Shown one piece after another: positions 1 to 12,570 of a stretch of 64,000 bases of DNA. The DNA comes from Mycteria americana (taxonomy: Eukaryota > Chordata > Aves > Ciconiiformes > Ciconiidae), in NCBI RefSeq assembly GCF_035582795.1, contig NC_134367.1:53971562-54035561 (forward strand), in the 5' to 3' direction. The notes beneath the pieces were generated by a model. That model had not been told where the DNA came from. It saw nothing but the letters and a program-made list of their open reading frames with translations, and did not search any database. The stretch's first letter is position 1. Each line of letters starts with the position of its first letter. The translations under genes and the position numbers were made by a program.

Positions 1-260
1 CCCTGAATACGCTGAAGGAAATTGATGATAGACATCTGAGATTCCATTTACATCCTCAGCTTCTCAACCATGATGTCAGAAGGTGATGTAGTTTCAGTGG
101 TGAAGGAAAAAAAAAAATCAGGGATTTGTGTTGAGTAAAAGCAGCCACTGAGCCTAAAAAGTCTTTGTTCCTTTCTAAGGAAGTATTTTGCAGGAAAATC
201 TGTGGTATCTGTGGGAGTCATTGTGAGAGTTGTGTCTATGTACCACCTCTAACTACTGTA

Positions 261-322
261 CACGCATATATATATTTATATATATGCTTGCACACACAAA
301 CACACAGAGGCACACGTACATC
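261..322. repeat. TA/CA-rich simple sequence
   Basis: Alternating TA runs pass directly into CA-rich repeats (CACACACAAACACACAGAGG). This is an imperfect compound microsatellite with no sign of a larger element around it. Confidence 0.7.
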
Positions 323-3300
323 CACCCAGTCACTTTGGCCTCCTATCTTTCCTAAATATAATAAATAAATCCGGCAACAAGACAGTAAATGCTGGTATGG
401 GAGATATCTGTATTTTTCCTCACGCCCTCTTACAGAACATACTGTTCCTATCCAAGCACTCTGGAACTGTAATAAATAAATTCAAAGTCTTTTCAAATCT
501 TCAAGTTCAATATGATAAAGGACACGTTCACAATAGGGTAATAGATATAAACATTCAGATTCATTCCAGCATCCAGGCTCCTAACTCTCTGATTTTATTG
601 AGACATTCAAGGCTTATGGAGGAATTAGGAGCCTAAACTCTTTATTGAATCTGAACCAAAGACATTTGAGACCATTTTTAGGGCCACAAGAAGAATAAAT
701 TTTCCTAGTGGAAGTTCAACGGGTCCACTTAAAGCCTTTATAGGGAACACATTGTCCCATTCTCCAGGTCTGTGCTTGTTTTATAGCTGTAGGCTGAGGC
801 AACTGATGTACACTTTATCATCTTCTACAAAATTTGAACTCACATTCCCAAGGGAAATGTTTTTTTCTCTATCTGTGACCACAAAAATTAAAAAAAAAAA
901 GCTTATTTGTAATGTCTCTTACAGATAAAAAAAAAGAAATGTGTTTGGAGAGCTCCATTCCTTACAGGTGATCAGGGCATAACTCAGATATTTCTGGTAG
1001 GCAGTGAACAGACCATTGTACAATCTGAGCTGTAAGGGGTTTAGTTTATTTTTTTTGTTGTTCCCAATGATAGTTTAACATTCATCCAAGTTCTAAGACA
1101 AATTTAATTACCAGTGACATAAGCCTAGTGAAATAGTGTTGAGGCCAGCATAACAGGTCTGCTGTTATCCTGTCAAGGCCAATTAGGTAAAAAGGTTTTT
1201 TTTTCCCTTTGTCAATTCCCAAAAGACAAAAAGAAAACTTAACTTCATTTTACAAGTGCTTGTAACTACTGGGAATCACTGAACAGAGACATTTGTAATA
1301 GTAGTTAAGCTGGACAAAATCAGGAAATGAATTTTGGTGCGTTTCACAAGGCAGGTTGTAGTTTACCTGTATGTGTGTGCGGTGGGAATAGGAGAAGCTA
1401 TAAACCATCTCTAAGGATTGGTAAATAAGGCAGACTGTAGTGAGTTACAAAGGACATTTTTACATACACACCAGAGATACTGACCCTCAAGTGAGAAAAA
1501 AGTACATTAAGGAAAATATAAAATAAATTGAAGTCTTCTCACATTATCTACATCATTGGGGCACATGAATCAAACACCGTGCATACTTGCATCATACTTT
1601 GAAGCGCATGGCTGTTTGAAAGGAAAAGAAACATTTTTTAATTGGTCCATGTTAATATTACTTCTATCAAAACTATCATGTAAAGAAGCTGCTCACAGAC
1701 GTGTGTAGGCTTAGGCTGGAAGAGGTCTTAGGCAAAGCTGTGATTTCCTCCCCACTTCAGTCAGTAGAGCTTTAGGAAGGAGAATATTCAGTCCAGACCG
1801 TCAAGTTATCTCTCTTTTCACCTACAGACAACTGAAGAAGTGTCATGCCTCTGAAATATGTTGCATCTGCTATAGCAGGTGTGTCAGCACCCACAGCCAA
1901 TGAGCAATGGGTATAGTCTGACCTGATCTGCTGCTAATTAGTAATCCTTTTTCATTTTACACATTATCCAAGGGACTAAATAGCATAATTCAATGAAATA
2001 GATAGAATCAGGTATTTCATATGACTGACATTACATTACTGAAATACTTAGAGTGTCTGGTATTTCTCCCATGGAAGCCAGATAAAGTTTTCCATTGATA
2101 TTACGGGCAGCAATGAATACAAACTCAACATCGTGACCCTGGACTATAGAATTCAAAATGCTTACTAGGGGATATATAGTTAATGTATCATCTACATGAA
2201 ACTCATATTGTGCAATGATTGTCATTTGAGGCACAGAGAAACTTGTGTTAAACTTCTATTCAAGTAAGCAACCGAAAACCGTCTCATACAGGGGGCTGTA
2301 CTTTGCTAGTAATGTTAGCATAGTAACATGAGAAACTAAAAAAGGACCCATGAAGAATTGGATTACTGCATATAGGCTGGTTTCTGTCAGCAGAGCTAGG
2401 GAATGAAGTGTGTAAACAGGTGCATTGTCAATAATACAAACACTCCAGGATATCAATAACAGATACAGTGATTAGCATGGATGCCACAGCTAAAAAACCT
2501 CTTAAACTCTGTGAAAAATAAGCCAAAAAACCCCATGATGTTATGCTTTCTAAAAGGTATGTTAAGAAAAAGGCCAGATTAGATGAGAGGGCTATTGACG
2601 CCAGCCTGAGCACTGCTGAGGACCTACACCTCTGTTTCTTGCAAGCCAACAATTCTTGCTGCTTTGTGAGACTCAAAGTCTCATGGTAGCCTTGGCCTGA
2701 GGCTGAGAATGTGGTACTCCCTCTCCTCTTCTCTCCCTACGTCTGATTTATGTTGCGACCTAACTTAGCCTTTTGCCACCTCCCTCTTCCCCCTCTGGGC
2801 TGTGACCTAGGACTGCTTGCCTCTAACAACCATTCTGAACGTTAAGGTTTTAGTTCCTGAAGAGAAGAAAAGCTGCTGTAGAAGAAACAGGAGAAAAAAC
2901 TTTCAAAAGCCTTAAGAAAGTTAATCAATGGCTTTCAAAGAAGTTTAAGCTCCTAAATGATATAACATCCTTTTGCAAGGAACAGTCTTATGCCTATCAA
3001 CTCACTAGGAATATTTAAACATCTGCGTATTGCCAGTCAAAGTATTTCCACTCAAGTGGGGCCAAAAATTTCAGATCATTCCAGCTGATGTGTGTTTGCA
3101 ATTATTTATATTTGTGGCTGATATTAAACACATAACTACAATGAGTAGCTAACTTCAAAATCCATTTGCACAAATTTTACACAAATTAATTAAAAGATAT
3201 ATAACTTTGCACTCCCCAATTAATAGGAATATTGAAGATTACACCTACTGAGGAAAGCAAGAAAAAAAAGTCACTGTATCTATAACATCATGAGTGACTG

Positions 3301-6300
3301 AAGCTTTTAAATGGGTATTCCTCATTATCTGTGGAATGCAAGTTCTACTGTCCTTTATTAGATTTACATTTTACACAATTGAAAGGACTAAATTATTTGA
3401 TAAAAGAAGCAGAGCATGCCTCAGGCTTTGCAATAAATTTACTTAGCTAAATGTTTCTACATAGCTTGATTTATTTTATTGTAAAATAGTGTGGAAACTT
3501 ATAAAATTTTGTTTATTTACACATTTATTTTTTCTTTACCTCTCTAATTATCTGTAGACCTCGTAGATTAACTTAAGAGTTACTGGCTGACATATAATTA
3601 ACATTTTCCAGCTTGGGAAAATTATTTAAGACAAATAAAAGCCTTTTAATCACTGTGGGTTTCCCTTTTTGCTTCTAGCAGTATGCACATAACGTACAAT
3701 CATCTTCTACATTCACCATGCCCAGATTAATTAAAAAAAAAAATAGTTTATCTAGTTCAGTGACCTTTCAAATAAGCTTCTGTTTAAGACAAATGATACC
3801 CCAAAGACTGTTTATCCTCACAATATATAGACATGTACTATGATGGACTGTACTCTTTAGAATGGTCATGAGCACCAGATTTAAAATTAAAGCAGGCTAG
3901 GAGGTACCGTGAAAAAGAAGACAGAGAATCCCCAGATCCTTTTCTGCCCTTTCAAAGCCAACTAAAAACAGCTTTATGTCACTATGAACTGCAAGTGGAA
4001 ATTTACTTTTGCTCTTTTGCTTGCAGAGACACTTTTTTTTTTCTTGATTCCTTCCTGTATCATCAGTTTCGCTAACAAATGTGATTTTATATACCAATAG
4101 AGTCAGCTATATCTGTGAACTGATTTTGGAGAGGACATTTGATTTTCCCTGCATCATGGAAGAAACATTTTTGTAAAGCACAACTACATGTTTGGATAAT
4201 TGATAATATACAAAGAGAGATTGTCTAGGAAAAAGTTAAAAGAGCAAAGAGGTGGGGTAAAAGCCCTTTTCTCCCTCACCTGTAAGGCATCTCATGGTAA
4301 GAATCAAGTGACTGGTGTTCCCTTGGTGGCTACAGCTAAAGACAGGGAACACCCGTGCTGCACTGATGCAGTGGGGAAGAGCTCACCATGGCAAAATCCA
4401 GTTTTATGAGGTCTGAGTGTATAACACCTCCCCTAATGCCTCTCACATTCAGGTTTCCATGGGAAGCAAACCTCCAGGCCGGAGGAGACCTACATCAGGT
4501 CCCCCAGCTGGGCAATGAGTGACCAGGGCTGCAGGATACTAAGCTGACGGCAATACTACTGACACGCTGTCATGAAAAGCACAGCAGAGACAGTACTATC
4601 ATTTAAAATGTTCAAAATTACTTCCTTTATTTTCCTTATTTTTAATGGAGTAATTTTAAATTTTGTGGAAGTCTAAAAGTTTTGGATATTAATTATTGGT
4701 CAGTATTAAAAAAGGTTAATTTATTCTGAAAAAATCTCAGCAGAAAATTCAAAATAATCACTGAAAACTGGCCATTTTTCTTCCTCTAGCTAAAAGTCAG
4801 TCACTGGAGGGAATAGATATAAGGAAAATACTTGTAAGGGATGTCCATAAGAGATGACTGAAGAGAAGTAGAATGGCCTATATGCTGGCAAATAGAGAAT
4901 GCAGAATAAGAGACAACAAAAGAAGAAAATCAAAACAAGCTGAAGAGAAACAATAGAATGCCAGAAACCTTTGGAGTATTGCAATGACCTGCTCTGCCAA
5001 GACGCCTGCAACTTTAGGCTTCTGAAATCCAAAGAAAATAACTACTCTGTCTGCTGCTAATAGAAAGCATCAACCCCAGTTTAGAGAGGTGAATCTGTCA
5101 GATCCTGTGAAGAAAGTGTTATTTTACCAGTACTGAAAATTTCTACATTTGTCAAATATCACCAGTTCAGCTACTGCTCTCCACCTAATCTTTCACTCCC
5201 GGCCAAGCCACCGAGACACCAGTAACAGCGGCTCCATTATGTATAGAACCCCATCCCTGAGTGAAAGAGGCTGCCAGGAACTTTTGTTTTGGTGTGGTAA
5301 TCCCAACAGATATGAATAATTTCTTTTAAGGTTGCATCCCTGATCTTCAGGGCCATCAGTGGTTTAAGCCATCAATGACTTAAGCCAAACTGCATCACTG
5401 ATTGCATATCAACACACAGTGCAGAAAAAATACATCTATCCTCTTGGACCAAACAGCTGGCAAACACATGGAAAAGTAACAAAGAACTGAAGAAAAACCC
5501 TGTCATAAATAGATTCAGATGAGGTAGGAATTTCAGAAGAACGGATATAATCAGGAATGCAGTCGTCTTCCACCTGTAATAAACTTTCTGCACACTTAGG
5601 CAAAAGTTTCCCGTTATAAACATATCAAAGGGGAGAGACTGAAAAACCAGAAAAATACAAAAAATTCCCAGGCAAAACCCCAGCCAGTACAGAAAGGAAA
5701 GAAAGTCTCTGCTGTAACAGTTCTTTAACTGATTTAGATCATTATGGATCTAGAAATATACAGTGAAATTTTGCTGTGTTATACCAGGCAAAGATTAAGA
5801 TTTTGAAGTATATCAGTGAAAACAAATAAAGACATTTTTAGGTACAATGTAGACAGGTACTATATAAAAAAAGGATCTCTGAAGATACACAGATGTACAG
5901 GGATTATAAAAATGTACTAGAAAGGTATTTGACTTTTAGTCAGATTCCTCAGTCACTTCATCAACCAGAAAAAGACAAAAATTAAAGCAAACAGCGAATA
6001 TGGAGAACTTTACATTGCCTTAGGATGTTTTCCTTTTTAAAGATTTTTTTTCTGTTACTTACTCTGTTCAGTTTGGTTCAGTGAATGTGTTGATTTAATT
6101 GTACAGCCAGCTAAAAGAAATAACTTATTTCTCCATTTGTGAGTGTTGCTTGCTCTTATTTTTATTCTTCCATGATTTGCCTGTTCCTTTCTCTGTAGTA
6201 TTTGATCTTACAGCATGAAAGCAGCATTATCAGGGTAGATAGCAATATTCTGGCTCTCCCAGGTGCTTTATAGTCTCATTACAATAATCTCATGATGCAA

Positions 6301-7779
6301 CTTGATTAAATTATTGCTCCCCTTTGAGCTTTCAACTTCTTTTGTTTCTTTTTACATATCTGAGCTATGGGAGAGCAATGAGTGATTTCTGAAATGCCCC
6401 ATTCTCTCACGGACACTATTCTGCTGCTGGTATTTTAACTAAACAATTCATCTTCTGATAGTTATGTTTCCTTTTTTACAAATGAGAAGGTGAAAAGGTG
6501 GCTATAAATTTTCTTGCCAACTGAAATTCCTCAGAAGGGGAAAAGGAGCTGTGCAGACTACACATTCAGTTGTGCAGAACTTTTCCACACATTTAACTGA
6601 CTCCTCTATAGCCAAAGCAAAGGCTTCTATACTCAGATGAGGGAGCGAGCAAGAGCCAACATGAAGTCCACTAGGGAACTCCTTGTTCAATTACTTTAAA
6701 ATACTCTTAGATACCATGGTAATGAGAGCCTAAAATAGCTCTAAACTAGATATATACATTGTAATGACTACCTATTATGCTACTAGTTTTCTAAAGGTCT
6801 GTGGGAGGTGGTCTTGATGATAAATTATAGTGTATAGCTAGAGGCTACAAGAATGACTTAATTATAATCTTCTATTTTTAGTGTTACATGAATCTAAATA
6901 ATACTAAATGATAATTTATATACTGCATGCGATCCCTGCAAATAACATGTTCAGAAGAAGGTGATGTTCATATCTTTTGTCCCTATAGCTGATCCAAGCT
7001 CTTTTCAGTATTGCAGCAGACACTTTGTGGCTATTTTTCAGCGAAGAGTAGCCCTCACAGTGTTATTGTTCATAAGAACATGACAGTACTTTATTTCCTT
7101 TGACATCCTTTCTGCTTGCACTTACAAGGGGGATATTTTTGCCTTGTCACTGTTTGGATGGAAGTGACAGAGGGACTTTTGGTTTTGAGCTCCCTTTTCC
7201 TCTTTTAATTCTTACTGAAGCTTGGATGTTAAGCAAAAATAGTTTCTTCAAGCACCAGTAACAGCTACATAAGAGCATCTCATTCCACTAAGACCTGAAG
7301 AAAGATCAAAAGTATGATTGCTAATGAGATGCTGATGGAGTATCTTTCTATGATAAATATTCCATGAAGGACAACTGTATCCCTCTAGGTCTTCTCCTTA
7401 CTTTAACACATGCAATGATCACAGTTTAACAAGGAAAATGCTTATTGACATCTTGCACTTTGGTCTTCATCCTTTTCACACCCACTTGAAAGCTGTTTGT
7501 ATTTTTTTTTCCCCAGGAAGAACTAGTGCAGGAGATACAGGGCCAAGGTCACTAGACAGGGAATATCTACTTAGTATTTCTGCTAACAAACAAGAACTCA
7601 TTTGAAAATTAGCTTATCTTCGCCTTTTCAAAACAAACAAATAAACAAAAATAAAAAAGAAACCTGCTATGAAATGCTTTTAATGTGAGCCTTCTCTGTC
7701 TATACTGCATAATTACTAACATTTCATTTAGGAGGTCACATTCATCAGTCTGTTTAAATCAACAGTGCCAACTGTGTCA

Positions 7780-8029
7780 TGTAAAGCTGTGGGCAGCTGG
7801 CGCTGATGCCTGCACTCCAGCCAGCATCCCAGGCAGCTCCTACCAGCCCCCCGTGCAAAACAGCTCCGCTCCGGGCTCAGCCTTGTGCTACACCCCGTTC
7901 CTCCTCCCAGCATCAGTCCTCTCTGCCCCTTTGGCTTTCTCAGGGCTACTGTGGATCCAGAGATTCCGTTCCATCTTCTGTTACAAACGAATGAGGGTTT
8001 GTAGGCAATTTGGAGAGTGTTCATAGATG
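7780..8029. other. GC-rich patch abutting the LTR insertion
   Basis: The composition changes from AT-rich to C-rich (many CAGC, CCCC and CTCC words, several CpGs). The patch ends at the target-site duplication of the solo LTR. Overlapping open frames of 113 and 62 codons (plus) and 110 codons (minus) occur here, but they are what GC-rich DNA with few stops would give, and one of them runs into the LTR. It could be a small regulatory patch or an unrecognised older repeat. Confidence 0.35.
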
Positions 8030-8034
8030 GACGA
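8030..8034. repeat. Target-site duplication, left copy (GACGA)
   Basis: GACGA immediately before the LTR terminus. It is identical to 8598-8602 on the other side, as expected for staggered cutting by a retroviral integrase. Confidence 0.85.
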
Positions 8035-8160
8035 TGTCGTGGTTTAACCCCAGCCGGCAACTAAGCACCATGCAGCCGCTCGCTCACTCCCCCTCGGTGG
8101 GATGGGGGAGAGAATCGGAAGAGCAAAAGTAAGAAAACTTGAGGGTTGAGATAAAACCAG

Positions 8161-8166
8161 TTTAAT
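8161..8166 (-). terminator. LTR polyadenylation signal ATTAAA
   Basis: On the minus strand, CCTATTAAACTGG holds ATTAAA about 180 bases downstream of the LTR TATA box. That is where the R-region polyadenylation signal of such an LTR is expected. Confidence 0.6.
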
Positions 8167-8343
8167 AGGGAAAGCAAAAGCCGTGCACGCAAGCAAAGCA
8201 AAACAAGGAATTCATTCGCTACTTCCCATGGTCAGGCAGGTGTTCAGCCATCTCCAGGAAAGCAGGGCTCCATCACGCGTAATGGTTACTTGGGAAGACA
8301 AACGCCATCACTCCAATGTCCCCTCTTCCTTCTTCTTCCCCAG

Positions 8344-8367
8344 CTTTATATACTGAGCATGACGTCA
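8344..8367 (-). promoter_or_regulatory. LTR core promoter: CRE plus TATA box
   Basis: Read on the minus strand, a perfect palindromic CRE (TGACGTCA, 8360-8367) is followed within 7 bases by TATATAAAG (8352 down to 8344). This is the expected U3 promoter of the LTR. Transcription would run towards lower coordinates, starting roughly 25-30 bases after the TATA box. The CRE is the binding site of CREB/ATF factors. Both sites are intact, so residual promoter activity is possible but not shown. Confidence 0.7.
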
Positions 8368-8597
8368 TGTGGTATGGAATAGCCCTTTGGTCAGTTTGGA
8401 TCAACTATCCTGGCTGTGTCCCCTCCCAGCTTCTTGTGCACCTGGCAGAGCATGGGAAGCTGAAAAGTCCTTGACTAGTACAGCAGCAACTAAAACATCT
8501 CTGTATTATCAACACTGTCTTCAGCACAAATCCAAAACATAGCCCCATACCAGCTACTATAAAGAAAATTAACTCTATCTCAACTGAAACCAGGACA

Positions 8598-8602
8598 GAC
8601 GA
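8598..8602. repeat. Target-site duplication, right copy (GACGA)
   Basis: GACGA immediately after the LTR terminus, an exact match to 8030-8034. Confidence 0.85.
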
Positions 8603-10014
8603 AAAGGGGGTTCCTGAATAAACAAAAACTTTACTTGGAAACAGTCAGATGTTATCTAAACAGAAAATATGCACCGAGTTCATTAAATGGATGTGAATCT
8701 GTTAGGCAACTCCAACTGGGATATTGACTGAGATGATTTTGGTCATATTCCACATTTAAGACAGGAGAAAATATACATATTTACAGCCCTACTGTCAGGG
8801 AATCTTGATTAGAGGCTGATTGCTCAGCGAAGGCAATAATTTCACTAGAAACTTTTTGGCTGAAAAGTTAAAAAGAAGCAATCAGAACACCAGAACAAAT
8901 GTGGGTAATAGGTAGTTACACCTTGTATATTTTTTTACCCAAGGTGTTGAGATGCACCTACAGTATTTATATTTTTACATGTATTTATGCTTTTCTGCAT
9001 AAATTTCTTTCTCTCTACAGAAATGAGTAAGTCTGAAAAGGTAGTAGCATTTGTTACTAAGGCAGACCTTGAACTCTTCATTTGTGCTGAAAATCCTTCT
9101 TGTTCTCCTAATGCTTCCTTTGACTTCACCAGAGGTCAGTCACTTTACCTCTTCATAGAGCGAAGCACATGAATGAAGACACTTAGAAGAGGACATAACT
9201 CCTTGCATGCACCTGACTTTCAATGATGTTGAAGAGAGCTTTTCCTCAGTAATGCTCAGGAGGGATTTCAGGCTTTGTCTCAATATTTTTGCTTTCCAGT
9301 CTGCTTCAAAAGAGGTTTCTTCCTTTAATGCTGGTTCTCAGCGAGGGGGAGACTGTAGTGGAAGACCGTGCCTGCTGCAACGAGGGCAGAGAAACCAAGA
9401 GACCTTTCTTGAAATTTAGCAGATTTGATTGCTCTCCTGAGTAATCATAACAAAGACTCACAATTGACTGTGGCTTCGTGACAGGATTTTCTGTGATGTT
9501 TCCCATACTGAGGCCACTGTTGTAATCCGAATGATCCGATCTGACTCACGGTTTACCAATAAACACTTTTCATCATTGTTGTTTTGTACCACAGAAGAAT
9601 GTGACCCTCTGACATTGAAAATGTTAAAGCAACTGTGGCTGTTTTCTGAAATTCCCTTGAGATAAACATTACCTTTGTGTTAATTGGATGGTTTTGCTGG
9701 TCATTGAGTTTATCTCCAGATATTCTCTCTTACCGAACAACATATGTGTGTAGCCTCACCTGCAGAAGAATAAATTGCAAATCCAATTGCAAGAGGAACA
9801 ATTGCACGCAGTCAAATTATGCTCCTCACCACTACAGCTCTGAGAGGGCAAGAGTATGGGTCACAGGGTGCTCTTCTCGGACACTAGAGCATAGCGTATT
9901 TGAAAAGGGAGAAATGCTTTCAAACAGTACTTTATATGTTACTGTATTTTCAAACGTGATATTTAAGCAAGAGTTTTGATTGAATAATGGATTTAATTTG
10001 ATTTAGAATACCAG

Positions 10015-10136
10015 GCAAAATTATATACATAGTATTATGTATTGTATACCTATATATTAGTCTATAAAAGAGATACTACATATATATAAGGTATATTTAA
10101 TAAATATACATGTATATTCATATTTTTAAATCCTTA
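10015..10136. repeat. TA-rich low-complexity block
   Basis: Dense ATA/TAT words (TATATACATAG, CTACATATATATAAGG, AATATACATGTATATTC) with no regular period. Low-complexity DNA, possibly a decayed TA microsatellite. Confidence 0.6.
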
Positions 10137-10649
10137 CAGTTGGCTCATACTTAACAAAACAAGCTGATAAACCATCACTGCTCCACACAGCCTCCTTGTG
10201 ACACCAGGCTGACTCCTGACAGCCTCCCAGCTGCTGCCAATTTTCCTTCTCTAATTGGTTCCTGAACATCCAGCCATTTTGTTTACAAATCAGCTTTGTC
10301 TGTTAGTCAATTTAATGTGCTTCAAAAGTCCTGTAGCATAACTGGCTAATTGCTTACCAGTTAGCAAATAGTGATTTTTCCTTCCATAAATCCCTGCAGC
10401 CACAGCCACGTTTAATTTTTATTTAGGGGCATTGATAGGTATGATTTAAACAGAGTTTGAATATTTAGAGAGGAAATCTGTTTTTTGCAACCTTCGATGT
10501 CAAAGTCTACCCGAGAGCAATTCTGTACGGGGAGTGTGTCTTTGCAATGTGAACTGCGACGCAGCCTCAACGTCAGTGACACAAATGCGCAGCAATAGCA
10601 CAAGCCATGAATATTGTGACTCCCCAGCTCCTGACAGGTACTGATGCAT

Positions 10650-10661
10650 GTTGCCATGGCA
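10650..10661. promoter_or_regulatory. Candidate RFX X-box (GTTGCCATGGCA)
   Basis: GTTGCCATGGCA matches 12 consecutive positions of the palindromic RFX-factor site GTTGCCATGGCAAC and fails only at its end. It lies in a GC-balanced patch of otherwise AT-rich DNA. RFX factors control ciliary genes and some neuronal enhancers. No ciliary gene is visible nearby. Only the motif match supports function. Confidence 0.3.
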
Positions 10662-12434
10662 CTGGCTCAGATTCCTGCCAGTCCTGAGCTGCAGACTGTA
10701 GCTCTCCCTGCATCCAGCTGTCACTGTGTTGCAGAACATTTGCCTTTGACATCAGAGTACTCAGCTTTTTAACTAGCACTCTCCATGTCTGGCAAAACAG
10801 GTGCAGGCAAAATGCATGTATTTCCCCAAAATATTTGTGCATCTGAACTGTAGTTTTAGTCTGTGTGCAAGTGTGTAGAGAGACAGAGATCCACTGCTGT
10901 GGAAATTATTTGTGTGAGTGAATCGGAATGACAGTTATTCCTAAAACTCCAGGAACTCCTCACTTCTTCTTGTCCCACTCAATGGCAGGGGGTATGACGC
11001 AGCAAAATAGAGCAGAATACATCATCATTCACTAAGTGCAGAGTCAGGGAGGTAAGGAACTAGATATTACCCAGCCAGCAGAAGATTACCCAGTCAGCAG
11101 AAGACATTATGTGGTGTTCAATGCCTCTTACCTGTGAGTTTCAGGATGTTCCCCAGGTATGAACTTTTCAAGATAATACAAATCACAGAATCTTTTTTTT
11201 TATGCAGCTAATGGGCTTATTCTGCAGTGCTGGGGATCTCTTTGAGACCAAAGAAGGAAGACATGGACTCCTTGCGAGCCTTTGTCTCTGCTCATGCGGA
11301 AAGAACAGAACACTTGGAAGGTCTCAGAGGCATCTAGGGGAGAGGCGGAGGACAGCAGTTCCTGGAAGCATGCAATAGCAGTCTCTGAAAGGAGACAGGC
11401 GTTTTTGATTAAGGCCAAACAGTCTTGTAGTTCCATGTGCCCATCATCTGAGAGCTGAGCCAACCACAAGCTGAGCATGGAAAGGTTATAATTTAGCAAG
11501 ATGGTTGGATTTCACACCTGAATAATCCATCACGAAGATATGCCTGAAGTAAAAGGTGTTTCTTGTAACAACTGCAATCAAGACAGGTAAAATGCTAAGG
11601 CTACTGTACTGCTTTTCCAAATGCATGCCATGTTTAATGAAGTTAAAATAAGGAGCCATAAACTGTGTTGTGATTTCATGGTCTCCCTAACAGTTGACTA
11701 CGAACAGCCAAGCTTGTCCCTGCTCCTTTTCCTCTAGGAGAGGCTGGGATGATGCTCCTTTTGCAGACTCAATGCTCCAGCAGCAGGAAGAGAAAGTGCT
11801 AGAAGGAGATCTCACTTCTCTCTTTCCCCTTTCCCTGCTCCCATTTGTGGGGCTCCTCTGACCACTGGTGTTGTGCTGCAATAGGAGGCCCCTCAATGGA
11901 AGGGATGGAGGAGGAGAAAAGGGTCCTCATCTTGTGCTGAAGCGTGAAGTCCCAGAGGAGCAGATCGCAGCTGCTTGAACAAGGTCACACTGGCTCAGAA
12001 GAAGGGGCTAATGCGAATAGAGAGAATTCATCTCCTGCTACCCACAGAATATTTATACATATATATGCATACATTTAAATACATATCTTCTGAGGAAATC
12101 ATGTGGCTCTGTCTTTTGGGAATTTAACTCTGTGTTACAGGCTGGGGTGGGGGGAAGAGACCAAAGGAGATGAATATCATGTTCATGTTCTGGAAAGTCT
12201 GAGCTCTGGCCAGCGACAGAAACGAGGAGAAGAATGGCTTTTGTAGCATCTCTTAAAGCCTTTCATAAACATCCATCTTTCTTACACAGCCTTGCTTTTC
12301 CATTGTATTTGACTATTCTTTCCCGTTTTCCCAGTTGTGCAGTATGTTGTAGGTCGCCTCTTTGCCTGCCTACGTGCTGCTGCAATAAGCTTCCTGGCAC
12401 TTTTTTTAGGGTTCCAAAGAGTACCAGAAGTACC

Positions 12435-12570
12435 GGAGAGAGGTGAATCACAGTTACTACTTTACAAAGTGTAAACTGAGGCAGAGAAACTTTCAGACAG
12501 GACAATTTTGTGGGAAAGAAGCCAGGCCGCTGGAATCCCGCTTTCCTGCTTTAACCCCTAGACCACAACC
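12435..12570 (-). mobile_element. MIR-like SINE (old amniote tRNA-derived SINE)
   Basis: Read on the minus strand, the tRNA-like head (GGTTGTGGTCTAGGGGTTAA, then a GGATTCCAGC stretch like a B box) is followed by the diagnostic CTCTGCCTCAGTTTAC...TTTGTAAAG segment typical of MIR and related CORE-SINEs. The element then fades out at about 12435. It is strongly diverged and lacks the 3' tail. Such SINEs date from before the bird radiation and are sparse in bird genomes. Family assignment is from memory of the MIR consensus, and a related amniote SINE is possible. Confidence 0.6.

Larger units (their letters stand above)
1..8029. other. Unique non-coding DNA, AT-rich
   Basis: I see no gene in this stretch. 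Open frames are short (113 codons or fewer), lie on both strands and show no recognisable domain. It holds simple-sequence patches: TA- and CA-rich DNA at about 261-322, an A-run near 890-900, and an A-rich (AAAC/AAAT) patch near 7630-7662. From about 7780 to 8029 the base composition turns clearly GC-rich next to the solo LTR. Most likely intronic or intergenic. Confidence 0.7.
8035..8597 (-). mobile_element. Solo LTR of an avian endogenous retrovirus (ERVL-like)
   Basis: A complete 563-bp LTR read on the minus strand. It begins TGTCCTGGTTTCAGTTGAGA and ends GGTTAAACCACGACA, with the usual TG...CA ends. It is flanked by an exact 5-bp direct repeat GACGA (8030-8034 and 8598-8602), the target-site duplication. 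There is no gag, pol or env sequence and no second LTR, so it is a solo LTR left by recombination between the two LTRs of a provirus. I recognise the sequence from memory as an LTR family abundant in neoavian birds. The 5-bp duplication fits class III (ERVL-type) elements better than ERVK-type ones (6 bp). It encodes no protein. The exact family name was not checked. Confidence 0.93.
8603..12434. other. Unique non-coding DNA
   Basis: No gene is supported. The stretch contains a TA-rich block at about 10015-10136 and, from roughly 10480 to 10850, a more GC-balanced patch with an RFX-like X-box. Open frames here are 100 codons or fewer, overlap on several frames and show no family signature. 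Confidence 0.65.

Noticed and set aside
7070..7090. TTCATAAGAACATGACAG resembling the reverse of an old CR1 3' end
   Set aside because: The neighbouring sequence does not continue into the CR1 end (no GGTCAGACCAA-type part). Too short to call.
7685..8060. Overlapping 113-, 110- and 62-codon open frames
   Set aside because: They sit in a GC-rich patch where stops are rare, and two strands are open at once. The minus frame begins inside the LTR. No domain is seen.
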